Source: Halobacteriales archaeon QS_3_64_16 (GTDB lineage Archaea; Halobacteriota; Halobacteria; Halobacteriales; Halococcaceae). Taken from it: a stretch of DNA of 45,862 bases. Within the stretch, counting starts at the first letter, position 1. The number at the start of each line of letters is the position of its first letter. The stretch lies in NCBI GenBank assembly GCA_003021705.1, contig PXRJ01000003.1:1-45862 (forward strand). Reading direction: 5' to 3'. This document shows, in pieces, positions 41,906 to 45,862 of the stretch. The position numbers and the translations under genes are program-made. The notes under the pieces are model-generated. The model was given only the letters and a program-made list of their open reading frames with translations. It made no database searches and was not told the DNA's origin.

Positions 41906-43852
41906 ATGAACGCGAGTCGGTCCCAGACAGGAGGGTCTGCCGAACGCCCCGAGCCGATCGATGCGGCACTCGTGATCTGTGGACACGGCTCACATCTCAA
42001 TCCCGACTCGAGCGCACCCGTCTACGATCACGCCGCCCGCCTGCGCGAGGAAGGCGACTTCGCGGAGGTCCGCGAGGCGTTCTGGAAGGAAGAGCCCTCC
42101 CTCCGGAACGCGCTTCGGACTGTGGAATCCGAAGACGTGATCGTCGTTCCACTGTTCACCAGCGAGGGTTATTTCACCGAGGGAGTGATCCCCCGAGAGC
42201 TACGTCTCGACGGTGGTGGTAATAGCGACGACGGTGAGGACAGTGCGGACGGCGACTGGAGCGGTGCTGGCAGTAGCGACGCTGCGGACGGACTCGACGT
42301 TCGGAAGCGGGTTTGGTACGCCGATCCCGTCGGCACACACTCCTCGATGACCGACGCCATCGTCGCGCGTGCCGAGCGGATCGCCGAGAACCCTGACGTC
42401 GGGCCCGAGACCGGCCTCGCCGTGATCGGCCACGGGACCGAGCGCAACCCCAAAAGCGCGAAAGCGACCCGCGATCACGCCGCTCGCATCCGCGAGCGAG
42501 ACCGGTTCGCCGCAAGCGAGGCGCTGTTCATGGACCAGGAGCCGTTCGTCGAGAACGTCCTCGAACGCTTTGATGCCCAACGTATCGTCGCCGTCCCTCT
42601 CTTCATCGCCGACGGTTTTCATACCCGCGAGGAGATCCCCGAACTGCTGGGTCTCGCCGGCGAATTTCCCGACTACGAGAACCCGAGTACCGTCGAAGGC
42701 CGGGAGATCCGGTACGCCGGTGCGGTCGGAACCGACCCCTCCTTCGCGAGCGTGATCGCCGAACGCGCCCGCGAAGCGTTCGCGGGCCCCGCTGACGTCG
42801 ACGACCGGCCATCCGGCCTCGGTAGCCGGTCGCCCGATCGTGATGAGGACGGAAGCGAAACCGAGACGAGCGAAGCGGAAAGTGAGGTCCAAGCCGCCCG
42901 CGGAGCCTTCCTCAAGCACGTCGAGAGAGAGATCGACGCGAACGGGGCGGCTTCTTGGGGTGAACTCCTCCTCAGCGTCGACGGAGAGGCCGGTTCCGAA
43001 GAGGAGGGCAACACCGACGAACCGCGGACCTACGAGCTACGCCACGCGGACGACGAAGACGTCGACGCTGCTTCGCTCGAGGAACACACCGATCCCTCCG
43101 ATGCCAAGTCGATCGCCCGGTTCGACGACGAGGGGGAGTACCGGCCCCTGAAGAGCGCGCCGACGCTCGCTCACGGGTGGCGACTCGTCGGGCTCGACAG
43201 CCGAGACCTCTACCGGGCGGTATCGGGGTTCTATCCGGCGAGCATCGCGAACTGGTATCGCGAGCAGCGCGGGACGCTCGATGTCACCCACTACGCCGAG
43301 ACCGCCGCCCGACAGACCGGCATGTACGACCCGGTCGACGAGTTAGAGGGCAAGGCACTCGATCGAGCGGCCGAAGCGTGTTGTGCCGACGACGTCTGTC
43401 TGAAACGGCGCGTCTGGGAGTCCGGGGAGACCGACGACAGCGGTGAGGATAGTGGCGATACGGACAGCGAGGGTCGGGCGATCGACGCGCCGCCCGGCGA
43501 CGGGAAGATACCCTGTCGCGAGCCCTGCTCGCTGTTTATCGCCGCGGCTCGGGAGTTCGCGCTTGCCGAACGGGAAGAGGCCAAGGACAGTGGGGGCCGA
43601 CCCCGGGATAGCGAAACCGAGCACACTACCCTGACCGAGACGGATCGGGAGACCCTCGATGCGATCCTCGCCGGTCTCGACGATCGCGAGGGCGTAGAAT
43701 CCGTCCGACCCGGCGAGGCAAGCGACCCGAGAAATCACTACCGAGTGCGCTATCTCCGCGCGAAGCTCCGGGATCTCGACGGAGAGGAACCGAACACCGA
43801 CGACCGAGCAACGACGACCGAGACCGCTTCGAGTTCGGGAGGTGGGGACTGA
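41906..43852 (+). CDS. cbiX: CbiX-type sirohydrochlorin chelatase with DR2241-like Fe-S tail
   Basis: A 648-residue protein, cytoplasmic. Two CbiX-like halves occupy about residues 20-265. The first has VICGHGSH (His27, His30) and the second VIGHGTE (His about 176) with GFHTREEIP (His about 238). In the first half, GYFTEG replaces the second metal histidine. CbiX inserts Co or Fe into sirohydrochlorin. The rest (about 330-640) resembles the DR2241 extension with Fe-S-type cysteines: ACCADDVC (near 491-497) and PCREPC (near 537-541). Two acidic linkers interrupt it. It starts with no gap after the small gene and overlaps the next gene by one base. Iron for siroheme is the likelier metal beside the reductase. 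Confidence 0.87.
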   Translation: MNASRSQTGGSAERPEPIDAALVICGHGSHLNPDSSAPVYDHAARLREEGDFAEVREAFWKEEPSLRNALRTVESEDVIVVPLFTSEGYFTEGVIPRELRLDGGGNSDDGEDSADGDWSGAGSSDAADGLDVRKRVWYADPVGTHSSMTDAIVARAERIAENPDVGPETGLAVIGHGTERNPKSAKATRDHAARIRERDRFAASEALFMDQEPFVENVLERFDAQRIVAVPLFIADGFHTREEIPELLGLAGEFPDYENPSTVEGREIRYAGAVGTDPSFASVIAERAREAFAGPADVDDRPSGLGSRSPDRDEDGSETETSEAESEVQAARGAFLKHVEREIDANGAASWGELLLSVDGEAGSEEEGNTDEPRTYELRHADDEDVDAASLEEHTDPSDAKSIARFDDEGEYRPLKSAPTLAHGWRLVGLDSRDLYRAVSGFYPASIANWYREQRGTLDVTHYAETAARQTGMYDPVDELEGKALDRAAEACCADDVCLKRRVWESGETDDSGEDSGDTDSEGRAIDAPPGDGKIPCREPCSLFIAAAREFALAEREEAKDSGGRPRDSETEHTTLTETDRETLDAILAGLDDREGVESVRPGEASDPRNHYRVRYLRAKLRDLDGEEPNTDDRATTTETASSSGGGD

Positions 43853-44688
43853 TGGGCGAGCCCTCCGTCCCCCACGGGACCGTTTCGCTGGTCGGCGCGG
43901 GGCCGGGCGACCCCGATCTCCTGACGGTCAAAGCCTACCGACTGCTCCGGGAGGCCGATGCGGTGCTCACCGACGCGCTCGTGAGCGAAGCGATCCTCGA
44001 TGATCTCCCTGAGTCGGTCGAGATCGTCGACGTGGGCAAGCGACCTGGTCCCGACGGGGAGCGTACCACCCAGGCCGACATCAACCGGGGGATGGTCCGG
44101 CGGGCGAGACACGGCCAGCAGGTGGTGCGCTTGAAGTGTGGGGACCCGACGATCTTCGGCCGCGGGGGCGAGGAAGCCGAACACTTAGCGAGCGAGGGTA
44201 TCGAATTCGAGACCGTGCCGGGGATATCGAGCGCGATGGCCGCCCCCGAAGTATCGGGGGTGCCACTCACTCACCGCGAGCACGCCTCCTCGCTCACCGT
44301 AATCACGGGTCACGAGGATCCCTCCAAGGACGAAAGCGCGCTAGACTGGGGCGCTCTCGCCCGAACTGTCGATTCGGGGGGGACACTGGTCGTGTTGATG
44401 GGCGTCCATCGGCTACCCGACTACGCAGCGGCACTGGTAGAGGACGGGGTCGCTCCCGATACCCCGGCGGCGATGATCGAGCGCGCAACCCACGAGGATG
44501 AATACACCGTCACCGGCACCCTCGAAACCCTCCCGGAGGAAGCGAAACGGGTTGGCGTCTCCCCGCCAGCCGCGACCGTGATCGGCGATGTCGTCTCGGT
44601 TCGCGAGGAGGTGCTCGACTCGCTCCGGGGTTCACCGCCGGTCGGGTCGCTGGCCGAAGCGATGCCCGACGGCGGCGCGGAGGAGTGA
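43852..44688 (+). CDS. cobA: Uroporphyrinogen-III C-methyltransferase
   Basis: A 278-residue SAM-dependent enzyme that methylates uroporphyrinogen III at C-2 and C-7 to give precorrin-2, the entry to siroheme and cobalamin. Family motifs are VSLVGAGPGDPDLLTVKAYR (SAM site), VVRLKCGDPTIFGRGGEEAE and VPGISSAMAAPEVSGVPLTH. The ATG at 43852 overlaps the cbiX stop by one base (TGATG), with GGAGGTG seven bases before it, a perfect ribosome binding site. The intermediate dehydrogenase step (precorrin-2 to sirohydrochlorin) has no gene in this window. Confidence 0.95.
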   Translation: MGEPSVPHGTVSLVGAGPGDPDLLTVKAYRLLREADAVLTDALVSEAILDDLPESVEIVDVGKRPGPDGERTTQADINRGMVRRARHGQQVVRLKCGDPTIFGRGGEEAEHLASEGIEFETVPGISSAMAAPEVSGVPLTHREHASSLTVITGHEDPSKDESALDWGALARTVDSGGTLVVLMGVHRLPDYAAALVEDGVAPDTPAAMIERATHEDEYTVTGTLETLPEEAKRVGVSPPAATVIGDVVSVREEVLDSLRGSPPVGSLAEAMPDGGAEE

Positions 44689-44767
44689 GGATCGACTAAT
44701 GAGGCCCCGATCGTCGATACCGGCCGTACTTCGATACCGACAAACGATAACGAGGTGTTTCTGATAC

Positions 44768-45862
44768 ATGGCCACACTCGATTCCGAACCCGAGCGCGAC
44801 GTATCGCTCAAGCAGCTCATGACCGAGGCGGTCGGCTCCGGCCCGAAAAGCGCCGAGGACATGACCGGCCCACAGGCTCGAGGGGCGATGGAACGGATCC
44901 TCGATGGCGAGCCCGACCCCACGACGCTGGGAGCGTTCTGGCTCGCCAATCGCTGGAAGCGAAATACTCCCGGGGAACTCGCGGCCTTCCTCGACGCGAC
45001 TCGCGAACGCGTCTCGACGATCACACCCAAGGCCGACCCCGTCGACTGCGGGGCGAACTACGACGGGAAGCGGGACAGCGCGCTCTTAGGGGTAGGCGCG
45101 GGACTGGTCTCCGCGGCGGCAGGCGTCCCGGTAGTCACCCACAGCGGCGATCGCGTACCGACCCACCACGCTACGGCGTACAAACACGTCCTGGCGGAAC
45201 TCGGCGTTCCGACCGACCTCGAGCCTGCCGACAGCGCCCGGATGGTCGACGAGGTGGGTTTCGGCTTCTACTACCAGCCCCGATTCGCCCCCGCTATCGA
45301 CGCGCTGCTCGACCGGCGCGAGCAAATGGGCGTCCGGACCTATATCAACACGATCGAGACCCTGCAGAACCCCGCGGGCGCGTCAATTCACCTGGGCAGT
45401 TTCTATCACCTCACCTTCGCCGAACGGGTGATCGACACGCTCGCACGCAGTGAGAGTTCGGCGTTCGAGCGCGTCTGTATGTTCCAGGGCTTGGAGGGCT
45501 ACGACGACATCAGACCGGGCTATACGAAAGTCGCCGAGTGGCAGGCCGACCCCGACGATCCGATCGAAGAAGAGGAGGACTCAGACGTCACTGCGGGCTC
45601 GCTCACCGACTACGAGATCGAGACCGCGGCTTACGGGATGGACATCGAGGAGGACGATCTCGCCGTCGAGAGCGTCGAGAACGATTCGGCGGGGATCACC
45701 GAAGCGGTACTCCGTGGCGAGCGGGAGGGTGCCTTCGTCGACGCGATCGCGCTCAACGCCGCCGTCAGGATCTACGCCGGGGGCGGGGCCGAGACGATCG
45801 AGGAGGGCCTCGGCCGCGCACGCGAGGCCATCGAGAACGGCGAGGCCGCCGCGCGCCTCGAC
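44768..45862 (+). CDS. TrpD-like phosphoribosyltransferase-family protein (partial)
   Basis: The start and 365 codons are inside the window; the C-terminus runs off the right edge. The sequence follows the anthranilate phosphoribosyltransferase fold: helical N-terminal domain (AMERILDGEPDPTTLGAFWL), then DCGANYDGKRDS in place of the glycine-rich GTGGD loop, and AAAGVPVVTHSGDRVPTHHA, the family's substrate region. TLQNPAGASIHLGSFYHLTF matches the NPxxA block. The changed PRPP loop suggests a TrpD2-like homologue rather than true TrpD, so a tryptophan role is doubtful. The ATG at 44768 lies 79 bases after cobA. No trp genes are nearby. Confidence 0.85.
   Translation, partial: MATLDSEPERDVSLKQLMTEAVGSGPKSAEDMTGPQARGAMERILDGEPDPTTLGAFWLANRWKRNTPGELAAFLDATRERVSTITPKADPVDCGANYDGKRDSALLGVGAGLVSAAAGVPVVTHSGDRVPTHHATAYKHVLAELGVPTDLEPADSARMVDEVGFGFYYQPRFAPAIDALLDRREQMGVRTYINTIETLQNPAGASIHLGSFYHLTFAERVIDTLARSESSAFERVCMFQGLEGYDDIRPGYTKVAEWQADPDDPIEEEEDSDVTAGSLTDYEIETAAYGMDIEEDDLAVESVENDSAGITEAVLRGEREGAFVDAIALNAAVRIYAGGGAETIEEGLGRAREAIENGEAAARLD

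Overview
The window reads as a chromosomal segment of a halophilic archaeon (class Halobacteria). The evidence is high G+C, very acidic proteins, archaeal information-processing genes (TFE alpha, eIF1A, RIO1, Trm56, a two-KH protein), a halobacterial-type 2Fe-2S ferredoxin, twin-arginine signal peptides and lipoboxes on exported proteins, and TATA-like boxes about 25 bases before start codons, as expected for leaderless transcripts. No species is assigned. There is no CRISPR array, no complete insertion sequence and no provirus.

Left part (1-17.9 kb). A predicted phosphoribosyltransferase is followed by two overlapping tandem GT-C-type membrane proteins. Next come a small three-gene set, the initiator tRNA-Met with a tRNA-like fragment beside it, and a family 2 glycosyltransferase divergent from a large DUF2298 membrane protein. 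A core block then holds a lipoprotein, DUF2110, tfe and trm56, with a low-G+C winged-helix gene lying between trm56 and tfe. An epimerase, a J-domain/ferredoxin fusion, a DUF2797 protein and small haloarchaeal proteins follow. A cluster of perfect palindromes lies after the DUF2797 gene.

Middle part (18-29.2 kb). A complete five-gene dipeptide/oligopeptide ABC transporter operon is transcribed leftwards (binding protein, two permeases, two ATPases, with short overlaps). A divergent RNase H-like gene follows, then a lower-G+C scar, a small membrane protein, two tandem PKD-domain surface proteins and a small single-helix membrane protein.

Right part (29.2-45.9 kb). A DUF460 protein, eIF1A, RIO1 and the KH protein form a translation/ribosome-biogenesis neighbourhood. 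It is interrupted and bordered by two paralogous exported beta-helix proteins, and a NagD-like phosphatase lies next to the KH gene. The last block is a siroheme/nitrite module: a nitrite-reductase-type siroheme enzyme on the minus strand, and on the plus strand a small C-x-C protein, a CbiX-type chelatase with Fe-S tail domains and uroporphyrinogen-III C-methyltransferase. A TrpD-like gene runs off the right edge.

How the parts fit together: uroporphyrinogen-III C-methyltransferase and the chelatase supply two of the three steps to siroheme, the cofactor of the neighbouring reductase. The two GT-C proteins, the GT2 enzyme, the DUF2298 protein and the epimerase could serve envelope glycosylation, but this is inferred from family and proximity only. 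The most unusual features are the paralogue pairs with patches of near-identical DNA (GT-C pair, PKD pair), a TFE that has lost two of four zinc cysteines, a CbiX whose N-terminal half has lost a metal histidine, the beta-helix genes inside the translation cluster, and the triloop palindrome cluster.
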